From: Clostridia bacterium
Lineage (GTDB): Bacteria; Bacillota; Sulfobacillia; SLMV01
NCBI GenBank assembly: GCA_003554565.1
Contig: PWGR01000041.1
Span: 1 to 8,822, forward strand
Length of the DNA stretch: 8,822 bases
Direction: 5' to 3'
Under the pieces are notes generated by a model that saw only the letters and a list, made by a program, of their open reading frames with translations, was not told the origin of the DNA and searched no databases. The number at the start of each line of letters is the position of its first letter. The first letter of the stretch is position 1. The position numbers and the translations under genes are program-made. Shown piece by piece: positions 1-6,329 of the stretch.

Positions 1-2
1 AG

Positions 3-371
3 GAGGGCTTCACCGTTCGTCTTTACGACCCTTACTTCTTTCCCGATAAGACATACACAGAATACAACTACGATGTGATAGCCTCGACAGAAGTTTTTGA
101 GCACCTGCAAAATCCATATAACAGCATGCGGAAGCTTGTCCAGCTGCTGGTCCCGGATGGTATTCTCGCCGTGATGACTCACTTTCATCCCGGGCCAGAA
201 AGCTTTTCCGACTGGTGGTATCATCGTGACCCAACACACATCACGTTCTACAGCGAGAAAACCTTCCGGTGGGCAGCTGACCATCTGCCTCTGCGGCTTC
301 TGGCCAGTGATGGTATCAAGACCCTGACGTTGCAAAGAGATACGCCTCGCAGCTCTTCAGGCACTCTTTGA
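3..371 (+). CDS. SAM-dependent methyltransferase, C-terminal part (5' end cut by window edge)
   Basis: This frame is open from base 3 to a TGA at 369-371 and gives 122 residues; the N-terminus, including the glycine-rich SAM-binding motif I, lies outside the window. Visible residues fit class I methyltransferases of the Methyltransf_23/UbiG-like group. An acidic residue in LYDPY (about residues 7-11) is where the SAM ribose contact usually lies. YDVIASTEVFEHL (23-35) is the motif IV region, LVPDGILAVMT (49-59) is the post-motif strand, and WWYHRDPTHITFYS (71-84) with the following TFRW is typical of small-molecule or sugar-modifying members. The substrate cannot be read from the sequence. Its 3' end converges on a leftward small membrane gene 25 bases away. 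The last ten residues look unlike a family C-terminus, so the end may be altered (see findings). The methyltransferase call is firm; the exact role is not. Confidence 0.85.
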   Translation, partial: EGFTVRLYDPYFFPDKTYTEYNYDVIASTEVFEHLQNPYNSMRKLVQLLVPDGILAVMTHFHPGPESFSDWWYHRDPTHITFYSEKTFRWAADHLPLRLLASDGIKTLTLQRDTPRSSSGTL

Positions 372-396
372 TGCCGGCTGTGAACAGGTCGTACCC

Positions 397-633
397 TCAT
401 TCGGGTGGTGGCAGGAGCCGGTCCCGACCCTGCCAATCTGCAGCTGCTCCATCATCATATGACTCGTTTTCCGCCCCAAGCAGTACAGTCAGGATTATAT
501 ACAGAAGTGGTCCACCCAGGGATCGCGTTCGGTCTGAGTCCTGAAGGACAACGGTAAGAAGCACAAACAATAGCATTGTTATGGCCGACAGTTCTTCTCG
601 TGAGAGCAAAGCCCAAAGACTGATGGCATTCAT
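397..633 (-). CDS. small hypothetical membrane protein (78 aa)
   Basis: I do not recognise a named family. The 78-residue product has two hydrophobic stretches, roughly residues 15-30 (ending FVLLTVVLQ) and 40-53 (PLLYIILTVLLG), joined by a short charged loop (DSDRTRS), followed by a polar tail. This suggests a small two-helix membrane protein or the start of a larger one. The main support for a real gene is a GGGAGG ribosome binding site (plus-strand complement at 641-646) seven bases ahead of the ATG. It lies 84 bases downstream of the GNAT gene on the same strand and may be the last gene of that run. The tail after residue about 54 is low-quality and overlaps a plausible frame on the other strand, so the gene may be a truncated or frameshifted remnant of a longer membrane protein. 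Confidence 0.45.
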   Translation of the reverse strand: MNAISLWALLSREELSAITMLLFVLLTVVLQDSDRTRSLGGPLLYIILTVLLGAENESYDDGAAADWQGRDRLLPPPE

Positions 634-650
634 GGATCAGCCTCCCTTCG

Positions 651-667
651 CTGCAGTGCAACTGCAG
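651..667. repeat. inverted repeat ahead of the small membrane gene
   Basis: Perfect 7-bp arms CTGCAGT and ACTGCAG are separated by GCA. On the leftward transcript they would form a small hairpin ending four bases before the GGGAGG ribosome binding site of the 78-residue gene. It could be an operator or a translational control hairpin, or chance; there is no U-tract, so it is not an intrinsic terminator. Confidence 0.35.
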
Positions 668-717
668 TTTTCAAGCATGTTATGCAGTAAAAGGACCATG
701 CGGGAATGAGGCAGCCG

Positions 718-1530
718 TCAGTGTACCAATGCCTTGCGATGTCGATCAGCGAGGATGAAACCGGCAGCGGAGGCGGCACGCTGTGCCGGGATATTGCCGG
801 CTTTCGTCAGAAGAACAAGGGACCGTTCCCCGCCTTCGAGGACCCGCAGCAGGCGCCGGGCACAACCGCGACCCTGCCACCTGGGCCTCGTCTCGAGGCC
901 GCATATCTCAACCACTCCCCTGTCCAATGGAACGACATGGCACCGGGTCAGCCAGTGCCCTTCAGAGTCGAGCAGTGCGGCCGCATCGATACAGTGCGCT
1001 GTGCAGAAGAGGCGGAGAAAATCCCCGGAGTAAGCTCCGGATTCAGCAAGCGCCCTGCGCCCATCGGCCTGCAACGTAACTATGTCAGCGCCCCCCGGAC
1101 CATCTGTCCCTCCTCCTGCTCCTTCGCATGCTTCGGCCCCGGTGCGCCAGTACAGCAGCTCATCGAAATCTCTCATCCTGGATTTACCCGGCAGCTGCTG
1201 AAGGACTCCTGTCTGCCCGGAGTTGATAGAAATGAGGGCGGGGAGCAGTTTCTCTGGGACGATATCCAGCACCTGCTCCGCTCGCAGGGAATCGGTGTCG
1301 CTGCTCAGCATGTGAATTTCTGTATAGCCCGCGTTGGCATTTTCCTGCGCGGACAGCAAGGCATGCCCGCACTGAAAAATGTGCGTTCTGTGCTGTTCTC
1401 CCCAGGGATCGGGAACATCCCCGCATATGCGCCCCAGGGCCGCTGCGACATATATATGGCGTACATAATGTGCAGGGTCGAATGATCTGGCTCGCCTGAG
1501 CCGCCGCAGAACTCTTTGATGCTCAAACAT
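718..1530 (-). CDS. GNAT-family N-acetyltransferase (270 aa)
   Basis: Likely acetyl-CoA-dependent acetyltransferase of unknown substrate. The C-terminal third carries the GNAT core: strand VVEICGLETRP (about 206-216), then the acetyl-CoA pyrophosphate loop RWQGRGCA (217-224, an R-x-x-G-x-G form), then a helix, a strand SLVLLTKAGN (237-246) and the usual NIPAQRAASAAGF (246-258) ending. The first 130 residues have no motif I recognise. They are joined to the GNAT domain by a glycine-rich stretch (about 131-148), so this looks like a two-domain protein. The ATG at 1530 is supported by CGGGAG, which directly follows the TGA of the upstream cyclo-ligase gene 12 bases away, suggesting translational coupling. 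A 259-codon open frame on the opposite strand is a GC-driven shadow with no recognisable motif. The family call is good; function is unknown. Confidence 0.82.
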   Translation of the reverse strand: MFEHQRVLRRLRRARSFDPAHYVRHIYVAAALGRICGDVPDPWGEQHRTHIFQCGHALLSAQENANAGYTEIHMLSSDTDSLRAEQVLDIVPEKLLPALISINSGQTGVLQQLPGKSRMRDFDELLYWRTGAEACEGAGGGTDGPGGADIVTLQADGRRALAESGAYSGDFLRLFCTAHCIDAAALLDSEGHWLTRCHVVPLDRGVVEICGLETRPRWQGRGCARRLLRVLEGGERSLVLLTKAGNIPAQRAASAAGFILADRHRKALVH

Positions 1531-1542
1531 GGACTGCTCCCG

Positions 1543-2163
1543 TCAGGCTGAAGAGGTGGACCGCACTGCATCAGCACATATCACGCCGCGATCCGTCACA
1601 ATAAAGCCAACTGGCCGGTCATGTTCATCACGTGCAACCCGGCCGGTAATCTGTTCCGAGTAACATAAGCCCACAGCCGTCACACGTTCCGGCAGTCTTG
1701 CGAGAAAGCGGTCGTAGTAACCACCGCCGAATCCTACGCGGTATCCGCTGTGATCGAAAAGCAGGCCGGGAACAAAAACCAGATCCAGCTGCTGGGGATC
1801 TTCCTCGCTGCCCTTGGGTTCCCATATGCCGTACTCTCCGCGCCTCAGGCCGGCAGGGAACCCATTGTCCCACTGGATCTTGACCGGTTCCATACGACGG
1901 CACTTCCGATCAGTTCGGGGCAGATATATGGTCTTGCCAGAGGCTCCGGCCACCCTCATGAGCCCCCAGGTGTCAGCCTCATTTTTGAAGGACGCGTAAA
2001 ACATGAGGTGACGCGAATCGCGGTATGCCGGCAGTGACAGGACATACAGGCGGATCCGAGTGTCTCTGGTATATCGCGCACTCTCGGAGAGGCCCTCCCG
2101 CCAACTGCGCATTCTCTCCCGCATCCTCTCCTTCGCACCTTTCGACGGTTCAGATGTAGACAT
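1543..2163 (-). CDS. 5-formyltetrahydrofolate cyclo-ligase (5,10-methenyltetrahydrofolate synthetase)
   Basis: This cytoplasmic enzyme uses ATP to convert 5-formyl-THF to 5,10-methenyl-THF, returning a storage or inhibitory folate to the one-carbon pool. The 206-residue product shows the family order. There is a basic N-terminal helix (about 8-30) and FYASFKNEADT (55-65), matching the substrate-binding 'nE.dT' region. LPR follows at 81-83 and YGIWEP at 111-116. The signature DLVFVPGLLFD (127-137) then leads into the phosphate-binding loop GFGGGYYDRFL (144-154). HDRPVGFIVTD near 181-191 corresponds to the terminal 'HD.P.d.ivTe' motif. Length is normal to slightly long. The ATG is 16 bases after the carboxylase stop, and a GAGGGG overlapping that stop is the best ribosome binding site, though at about 12 bases it is rather distant; Met13 or Met17 are alternative starts. 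Its place in an acyl-CoA carboxylase run is unusual but probably only a shared transcript. Confidence 0.95.
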   Translation of the reverse strand: MSTSEPSKGAKERMRERMRSWREGLSESARYTRDTRIRLYVLSLPAYRDSRHLMFYASFKNEADTWGLMRVAGASGKTIYLPRTDRKCRRMEPVKIQWDNGFPAGLRRGEYGIWEPKGSEEDPQQLDLVFVPGLLFDHSGYRVGFGGGYYDRFLARLPERVTAVGLCYSEQITGRVARDEHDRPVGFIVTDRGVICADAVRSTSSA

Positions 2164-2179
2164 ATTTTCTCACTACCCC

Positions 2180-3727
2180 TCAGAGCGGAATGTTGCCATG
2201 CGGGTGCCGCCCGCTTGCATACCGGGCCCGCTTGTCGCTGAGGGCGGTGAGGCGATCCACGAGCTCCCGGCGCGTATCCCTCGGATCAATCACAGAATCA
2301 ATATATCCGCCGGAGGCAGCCACATAAGGGTTGGCAAACTTCTTACGGTATTGATCTATCTTCTTATTCCGCATTGCCTCCGGATCTTCTGCCTCGGCAA
2401 TTTCCCGCCGGAAGACTATGTTGCAGGCCCCTTCCGGACCCATTACCGCAATCTCTGCCGATGGCCACGCCACAGCCGCATCGGCGCCCAGCGACCTGCT
2501 GCACATAGCCAGATACGCTCCACCGTAAGCTTTTCTGAGCACTACCGACATTTTAGGCACAGTGGCCTCGGAGTAGGCGTAAAGGACTTTCGCGCCGTGA
2601 CGTATGATACCACCGTGTTCCTGATCAACACCGGGAAGATAGCCGGGGGTGTCCACCAGTGTTATGACTGGTATATTGAAGGTGTCGCAGAAGCGAACGT
2701 GACGGGCAATCTTGTCAGAAGAGTCGACATCCAGGCATCCGGCGAGGAAGCGCGGCTGGTTGGCCACGACTCCAACCACCCTCCCGTCTATTCTGGCCAG
2801 TCCCACGATCGCATTGGTGGCAAATTCCGCATGGATCTCGAAGAAGGAACCATCGTCGACAATACCGTCAATTATCAGCTGCATATCGTAGCTCTTGTAT
2901 GGGGAGCCTGGAATGATTTCCCGTAGATGCTGCGGGTCCACGGCCGGTGCTGTGCCATCTGTGCATGGTGGGTTATCTTCATTGTTGGATGGCAGCAACC
3001 CCATCATCCACCGCAGATCAGCGAAAAGCTGGTCCTCGTCCGGGTAGGTAACGTGGGCAACGCCGCTTTTGCTGCCATGGGCCTCTGCCCCACCCAGCTC
3101 CTGCGAATCCACTTCTTCGCCGGTAACTGAATTGATCACCGCCGGACCGGTGATGAACATCTGAGCACTCCCGCTGACCATGAGCACCAGGTCGGTAAGC
3201 GCGGGTGAATAGGTGGCACCTCCGGCGCACGGTCCCGCTATGACGGAAATCTGGGGTATTACTCCCGACGCCTGTGTATTGCGACGAAAGATCTCGCCGT
3301 AGCCGTTGAGAGCATCGACTCCCTCCTGGATCCTGGCACCACCCGAATCATTGATGCCGATGAACGGGCAGGCATTCTGCAGGGCAAGATCCATGATGCG
3401 ACAGATCTTCTGGGCGTGCACCTCGCCCAGCGATCCTCCCATGGACGTGAAATCCTGTGAGTACACATACACGGGACGTCCATTCACCCTCCCATGGCCG
3501 GTTACCACGCCGTCAGCTGCAACTTCACGGTCCGCCATACCGAAGTCACGAGAACGGTGTGTGGCGAACTCACCTATTTCTGTAAAGGAATCTTCATCCA
3601 GCAGCAGGTGAAGTCTCTCACGCGCGGTGTACTTGCCTTTGGCATGCTGCTTGGCCGCACGTTTCTCTCCCCCACCTGCGAGCACTCTTCGCCTTCTTCT
3701 ATTCAGATCTCTCAGGAGTTCATCCAT
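2180..3727 (-). CDS. acyl-CoA carboxylase carboxyltransferase (beta) subunit / methylmalonyl-CoA decarboxylase alpha-like (515 aa)
   Basis: This is the biotin-dependent carboxyltransferase subunit of the PccB/MmdA family, which moves CO2 between carboxybiotin and an acyl-CoA, probably propionyl-/methylmalonyl-CoA. Both crotonase-fold halves are present. The N-terminal half has GGGEKRAAKQHAKGKYTARER (about 18-38), NDSGGARIQEG (126-136) and the oxyanion loop GPCAGGATYSPA (165-176). The C-terminal half has VVANQP (320-325), VDTPGYLPG (358-366), the second oxyanion loop YGGAYLAM (401-408), GADAAVAWPSAEIAVMG and an intact C-terminal HGNIPL. The start was placed at 3727 because GGGGAGG lies six bases before it and family members begin with a similar 'MD.L..L..RR' helix; an ATG at 3748 would add seven residues but has only a poor site. 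A biotin carboxylase (propionyl-CoA carboxylase) or membrane beta subunit with biotin carrier (Na+-pumping decarboxylase) must lie elsewhere, so the direction of the reaction is undecided. The next gene follows 16 bases downstream. Confidence 0.95.
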   Translation of the reverse strand: MDELLRDLNRRRRRVLAGGGEKRAAKQHAKGKYTARERLHLLLDEDSFTEIGEFATHRSRDFGMADREVAADGVVTGHGRVNGRPVYVYSQDFTSMGGSLGEVHAQKICRIMDLALQNACPFIGINDSGGARIQEGVDALNGYGEIFRRNTQASGVIPQISVIAGPCAGGATYSPALTDLVLMVSGSAQMFITGPAVINSVTGEEVDSQELGGAEAHGSKSGVAHVTYPDEDQLFADLRWMMGLLPSNNEDNPPCTDGTAPAVDPQHLREIIPGSPYKSYDMQLIIDGIVDDGSFFEIHAEFATNAIVGLARIDGRVVGVVANQPRFLAGCLDVDSSDKIARHVRFCDTFNIPVITLVDTPGYLPGVDQEHGGIIRHGAKVLYAYSEATVPKMSVVLRKAYGGAYLAMCSRSLGADAAVAWPSAEIAVMGPEGACNIVFRREIAEAEDPEAMRNKKIDQYRKKFANPYVAASGGYIDSVIDPRDTRRELVDRLTALSDKRARYASGRHPHGNIPL

Positions 3728-3733
3728 ACGGTA

Positions 3734-3740
3734 CCTCCCC
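3734..3740 (-). promoter_or_regulatory. strong ribosome binding site deciding the carboxylase start
   Basis: The plus strand CCTCCCC reads GGGGAGG on the coding strand, six bases before the ATG at 3727. It outweighs the upstream in-frame ATG at 3748, which is preceded only by a weak CTCAGG. Confidence 0.8.
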
Positions 3741-3749
3741 ACAGTCATT

Positions 3750-3943
3750 TGCCTGAGCGTGCATTACAGTGAAGGGCATCGGGCTGGAGTATTCCAGCAC
3801 CGCACACCGCATACAGCTCAGGCACGTCCATACTGGTAACTTCAACCATTACGGGAAGCTGCTCACTTTTGCAACTTGCCGGACGGCATCCGACGGATGC
3901 CGCTGAGTTCGTCAGATCATCCCGTGTTCTCGTGCACAGAGAA
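3750..3943 (-). promoter_or_regulatory. inverted-repeat-rich 5' leader of the carboxylase run (candidate cis-regulatory RNA)
   Basis: The gap 3728-4078 holds no convincing protein gene but contains several perfect inverted repeats. Going with the leftward transcript, these are TTCTC/GAGAA arms at 3927-3931 and 3939-3943, CTGA/TCAG at 3903-3906 and 3912-3915, and a 19-base palindrome at 3884-3902. Last come 9-bp arms TGCCTGAGC/GCTCAGGCA at 3750-3758 and 3816-3824. The 9-bp helix encloses 57 bases that contain an inner hairpin, GCTGGA/TCCAGC at 3783-3788 and 3793-3798. The outer helix ends nine bases before the GGGGAGG of the carboxylase gene. A long closing helix with inner stems just before a ribosome binding site resembles riboswitch layout, but I do not recognise a known class. 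Independent DNA operators or chance remain possible. Confidence 0.35.
3884..3902. repeat. perfect 19-base palindrome (operator or hairpin)
   Basis: CGGCATCCG and CGGATGCCG flank a single central A with no mismatch. An odd-centred perfect dyad of this length is typical of a dimeric repressor site; as RNA it would need a loop opened from the centre. It sits about 155 bases upstream of the carboxylase start. Confidence 0.5.
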
Positions 3944-4000
3944 GGTCCACTACCCCTTCGATTACAGCAGCATGCCTCCCTCAATTTGCACCATAAATTA

Positions 4001-4029
4001 ACTCTAGCATAATGCCGTTCGGCGGCCAA
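4001..4029 (-). promoter_or_regulatory. possible promoter for the carboxylase run
   Basis: On the minus strand, TTGGCC (plus 4024-4029) and TAGAGT (plus 4001-4006) are 17 bases apart, each matching the sigma-A consensus at four of six positions, and a TG one base ahead of the second box gives an extended -10. The surrounding 3980-4015 stretch is AT-rich compared with its neighbours. It would place the start of transcription about 270 bases ahead of the carboxylase ATG, leaving a long leader. Support is from pattern only. Confidence 0.35.
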
Positions 4030-4078
4030 TCACCCGCGGCGCCGTTCGCTCCCGCTTGAAGCTCCGAGCCATACTGAG

Positions 4079-5755
4079 CTAGCTGTCCCTTCTGTTTACA
4101 CCTGAAAGTGGTATCTCGCGGGCCTCAGAGCCACCGCGCTCCGATTGCACGCGAAGAGTCACAACCGCATCCTCTGGGGCCCTGATCACCCAGACCGTCC
4201 GCGCGCAGGAATCGGCGCTTCCGACGCCGCGCGGGTCATGTCCGCTGATGTAGCCCTGCAGGTAGCCAATTTCCTGTTCAGCTTCGCCAAACAACATCTC
4301 TGCTTCGCCGGGCAGCTGCAGCTGTACCGAATCCGGCCTCACCACCTGCATTTTCCGTGCCTTGTTCGAGCCGCATGTCGGCAGGTAACCCGAGTTGCCC
4401 ACTCGTGCGCTGATCCGGAATATGTTCTCCCCTTCGCACGTTACCAGCACGTCCTCCACCTCCACCTGCGGAAGAGCCGACGCATGCTTCAGTATCCAAC
4501 GGGTATTTTTGTAACATTCTTGCCGCAGCAGTTCGGGTGGAGGATTCTGCACGGCGAACTTCGGATCCCAACCGCCCAGTTCCACCTCTCCCAGCTGTGG
4601 GTGCCTGAACTGCTTCCAGTTGTGAAATGCACGGCCGCCCAGCTCGCGATCGTTGTACTGCATGAGCTTGATCTCCATCTCCTCGCGCTCCCGCGGGTCG
4701 ACGGAGTGACGGTACTGAGTGCGGTCCACGCCCGCACGGGCCAGGCGATCCCAGACCTCGGTGGTGTAGCCGAGAATGCCGCGGTGCTCATATGCCCATT
4801 CGGTAAGCGTGCTGCAGTTGTCAGATTTCTCATCGGTGTAGCCGGTGACCTCTTCCCCCGCCCGCGCTATTTCCCGCGTGGCCTGCAGGTCTTGTTCGTC
4901 CATCTCCTCTTCCGGGTACTGATAGGGATTGCGGTAGAAGAAACCCCCACAAGTGTGAAAGGCCTGTAGACCGGCAATATTGCGATGCTCAGTGATGAAA
5001 TTTACTATGGCTCTTACCTCGGGTTCAGACGTCGGGTACGGTCCTCCTCCCTCGATCTCGGGATGCCAGTTTGACGGAAAGTTGCGGTTAATGTCCAGTC
5101 CCCAGGGGCCTGGCTGCTCATCAAAAGGCTCCTCCGCCGTCCCGCGCAGTTCCCCCTCGCGGTAAAGACGATAGAAGGGACCATCGCGCTCGGCCGGGCC
5201 GCGCGGCAGCATCACCCGCGGGTCAGACCTGGAAGGGCGCCATTCCCCCCGGCGGTCATCGCGCACCCTCATGGTCAGTATGCGGCCATCTCCGTCAATG
5301 TCGCAGGGATACAGACCCGGAAGATCCGCTGCCTTTTTGTCCGGATAGCAGCGCACCGAACTGCGCAGCAGGTGAGGGGTGGTTAGATATTTCTCCGCCC
5401 CATCCGGGTTCACCCGGGGCAGGAAGTAAAAGGTTCGACTGCTCAGAAGATGATCAACTTCCTCATCTGTGCCAAATCTACTTGTGAGGTAATCTATAGC
5501 GTACAGAAGAATCATCGAGGGAGCCACTTCCCCGGCGTGTATATTACCGTCGCAGTAGATCGCCGGCTTTTCCCCGGGTCGTCCGGATTCCCTGTCTGTC
5601 ACGGTGACCGCCAGGATCTTTCTTCCCTCGTAGCTCTCTCCCGCACTCCGGAGGGTTATCAGGTCCGGATGTCGGGCTGCAATCCCCTCCAGCTCCTCTG
5701 CAAGCTCCTCATATGTCAGGTAACGATCAAAGGCAAACGACTTTTGCTCGGACAT
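4079..5755 (-). CDS. M14-family zinc carboxypeptidase (558 aa)
   Basis: Metallopeptidase expected to remove C-terminal residues from peptides. All main M14 landmarks are visible: zinc ligands His73 and Glu76 in NIHAGE, RVNPDG (114-119), the substrate-binding DINRNFP (221-227), the third zinc ligand His267 in QAFHTCGG, and the catalytic Glu333 in GYTTEVWD (329-336). An unusual DIDGDG (152-157), like a calcium-binding loop, lies between the first zinc ligands and the substrate-binding site. The catalytic domain is followed by about 150 residues, rich in alternating valine and charged residues, that look like a beta-sandwich domain. There is no signal peptide or membrane anchor (it starts MSEQKSFAFDRY), so it is probably cytoplasmic, acting on imported peptides. 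The ATG at 5755 has GGAGGT seven bases upstream. It is 351 bases from the next leftward gene and divergent from the DUF2512 gene, so probably transcribed alone. Confidence 0.93.
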   Translation of the reverse strand: MSEQKSFAFDRYLTYEELAEELEGIAARHPDLITLRSAGESYEGRKILAVTVTDRESGRPGEKPAIYCDGNIHAGEVAPSMILLYAIDYLTSRFGTDEEVDHLLSSRTFYFLPRVNPDGAEKYLTTPHLLRSSVRCYPDKKAADLPGLYPCDIDGDGRILTMRVRDDRRGEWRPSRSDPRVMLPRGPAERDGPFYRLYREGELRGTAEEPFDEQPGPWGLDINRNFPSNWHPEIEGGGPYPTSEPEVRAIVNFITEHRNIAGLQAFHTCGGFFYRNPYQYPEEEMDEQDLQATREIARAGEEVTGYTDEKSDNCSTLTEWAYEHRGILGYTTEVWDRLARAGVDRTQYRHSVDPREREEMEIKLMQYNDRELGGRAFHNWKQFRHPQLGEVELGGWDPKFAVQNPPPELLRQECYKNTRWILKHASALPQVEVEDVLVTCEGENIFRISARVGNSGYLPTCGSNKARKMQVVRPDSVQLQLPGEAEMLFGEAEQEIGYLQGYISGHDPRGVGSADSCARTVWVIRAPEDAVVTLRVQSERGGSEAREIPLSGVNRRDS

Positions 5756-5865
5756 TCAGCTGACCTCCAATAGTCCACTTGTGCCCCAACTGCAGGGGGT
5801 GCCTGAATAGATTGTTCTTCGGATCGGCCGGAGTTCCCTGCTGGTATTAGACGGATAAATGGTAA

Positions 5866-5890
5866 CCGGGAGGCACAGACTTCCTACCGG
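5866..5890. repeat. imperfect inverted repeat in the divergent intergenic region
   Basis: CCGGGAGG at 5866-5873 and CCTACCGG at 5883-5890 form 8-base arms with one mismatch around a 9-base spacer. It lies between the divergent carboxypeptidase and DUF2512 genes, about 30 bases before the latter. It could be an operator; I see no convincing -35/-10 pair in either direction in 5756-5922. Confidence 0.25.
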
Positions 5891-5922
5891 AAGACTCCAG
5901 CATTCGAAAGGTGTGAGAACTC

Positions 5923-6312
5923 ATGCAGATGATCAAGCTGCTGCTGATCAAGTACGTCATATTCGTGGTCGTCATCTGGGGCGTTCTGAACCAGCTGACA
6001 TTCATCACCACGGCGGAATCACTGGTAATCGCCACTGTGGCCGCCCTGGCCAGCTACCTCATGAGCGACCTGGCCGTGCTGCCGACATGGGGAAATGCAG
6101 CTGCCTCCGTCGTGGATTTCTTTACCGTCTGGGTGGTGGTGTGGGGATCTCAGCTGATCTGGCAGGTGCTGAATATCAGCGTGTGGGAAGCCATCCTCTG
6201 CGCCGGCGTCATAACCGCAGCCGAGTGGTTCCTGCACCCATCACTTTTGCTCACTGGGGCCCGGCGACTGCGCGTCAGTGAGCACGAAAGAGCAGCGGCC
6301 GACCGCACATGA
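5923..6312 (+). CDS. DUF2512 (YndM-like) integral membrane protein (129 aa)
   Basis: Small membrane protein of unknown function. Four hydrophobic segments are predicted at about 4-22, 30-50, 60-82 and 86-104, followed by a basic and polar tail. The short loop SDLAVLPTWGNAAASVVDF (48-66) matches the DUF2512 pattern of (G/S)D, LP, N and D between helices two and three, and the last helix ends in AAEWFLHP, another family feature. B. subtilis YndM is the member I know; its role is unknown to me. The 25-residue tail after the last helix is longer than I recall for the family. The ATG at 5923 has AAAGGTG nine bases upstream. It is the only rightward complete gene in the window, divergent from the carboxypeptidase and convergent with glutamate dehydrogenase, so likely a single-gene unit. 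It is not a Mrp antiporter subunit. Confidence 0.82.
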   Translation: MQMIKLLLIKYVIFVVVIWGVLNQLTFITTAESLVIATVAALASYLMSDLAVLPTWGNAAASVVDFFTVWVVVWGSQLIWQVLNISVWEAILCAGVITAAEWFLHPSLLLTGARRLRVSEHERAAADRT

Positions 6313-6329
6313 TGACCGTCTCTCGTAAC

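Noticed and set aside
706..1485. 259-codon rightward open frame opposite the GNAT gene
   Set aside because: No recognisable motif, no clear ribosome binding site, and the opposite strand carries a clear GNAT domain; an antisense shadow of GC-rich coding sequence.
2060..2926. 288-codon rightward open frame opposite the carboxylase gene
   Set aside because: Overlaps a full-length, highly conserved carboxyltransferase on the other strand and shows no family features.
3725..3741. T-box-like sequence GGGGAGGTACCGT before the carboxylase start
   Set aside because: It resembles the T-box bulge region, but the essential UGGN is AGGU, the sequence runs into the start codon, and the GGGGAGG is better explained as the ribosome binding site.
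3745..4029. 94-codon leftward open frame across the leader gap
   Set aside because: Cysteine- and arginine-rich with no motif and no ribosome binding site at its start; only the last 34 codons were kept as a speculative finding.
4014..4048. 8-base direct repeat GCCGTTCG at 4014-4021 and 4041-4048
   Set aside because: Only two short copies in GC-rich sequence near the end of the peptidase gene; expected by chance often enough to ignore.
4145..4969. 274-codon rightward open frame opposite the carboxypeptidase gene
   Set aside because: Composition reflects reverse-complement coding sequence; the peptidase reading has all catalytic motifs.
5923..6312. Possible Mrp/Mnh Na+/H+ antiporter subunit
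   Set aside because: Small size and helices invite the idea, but the loop and last helix match DUF2512/YndM and no other antiporter subunit gene is adjacent.
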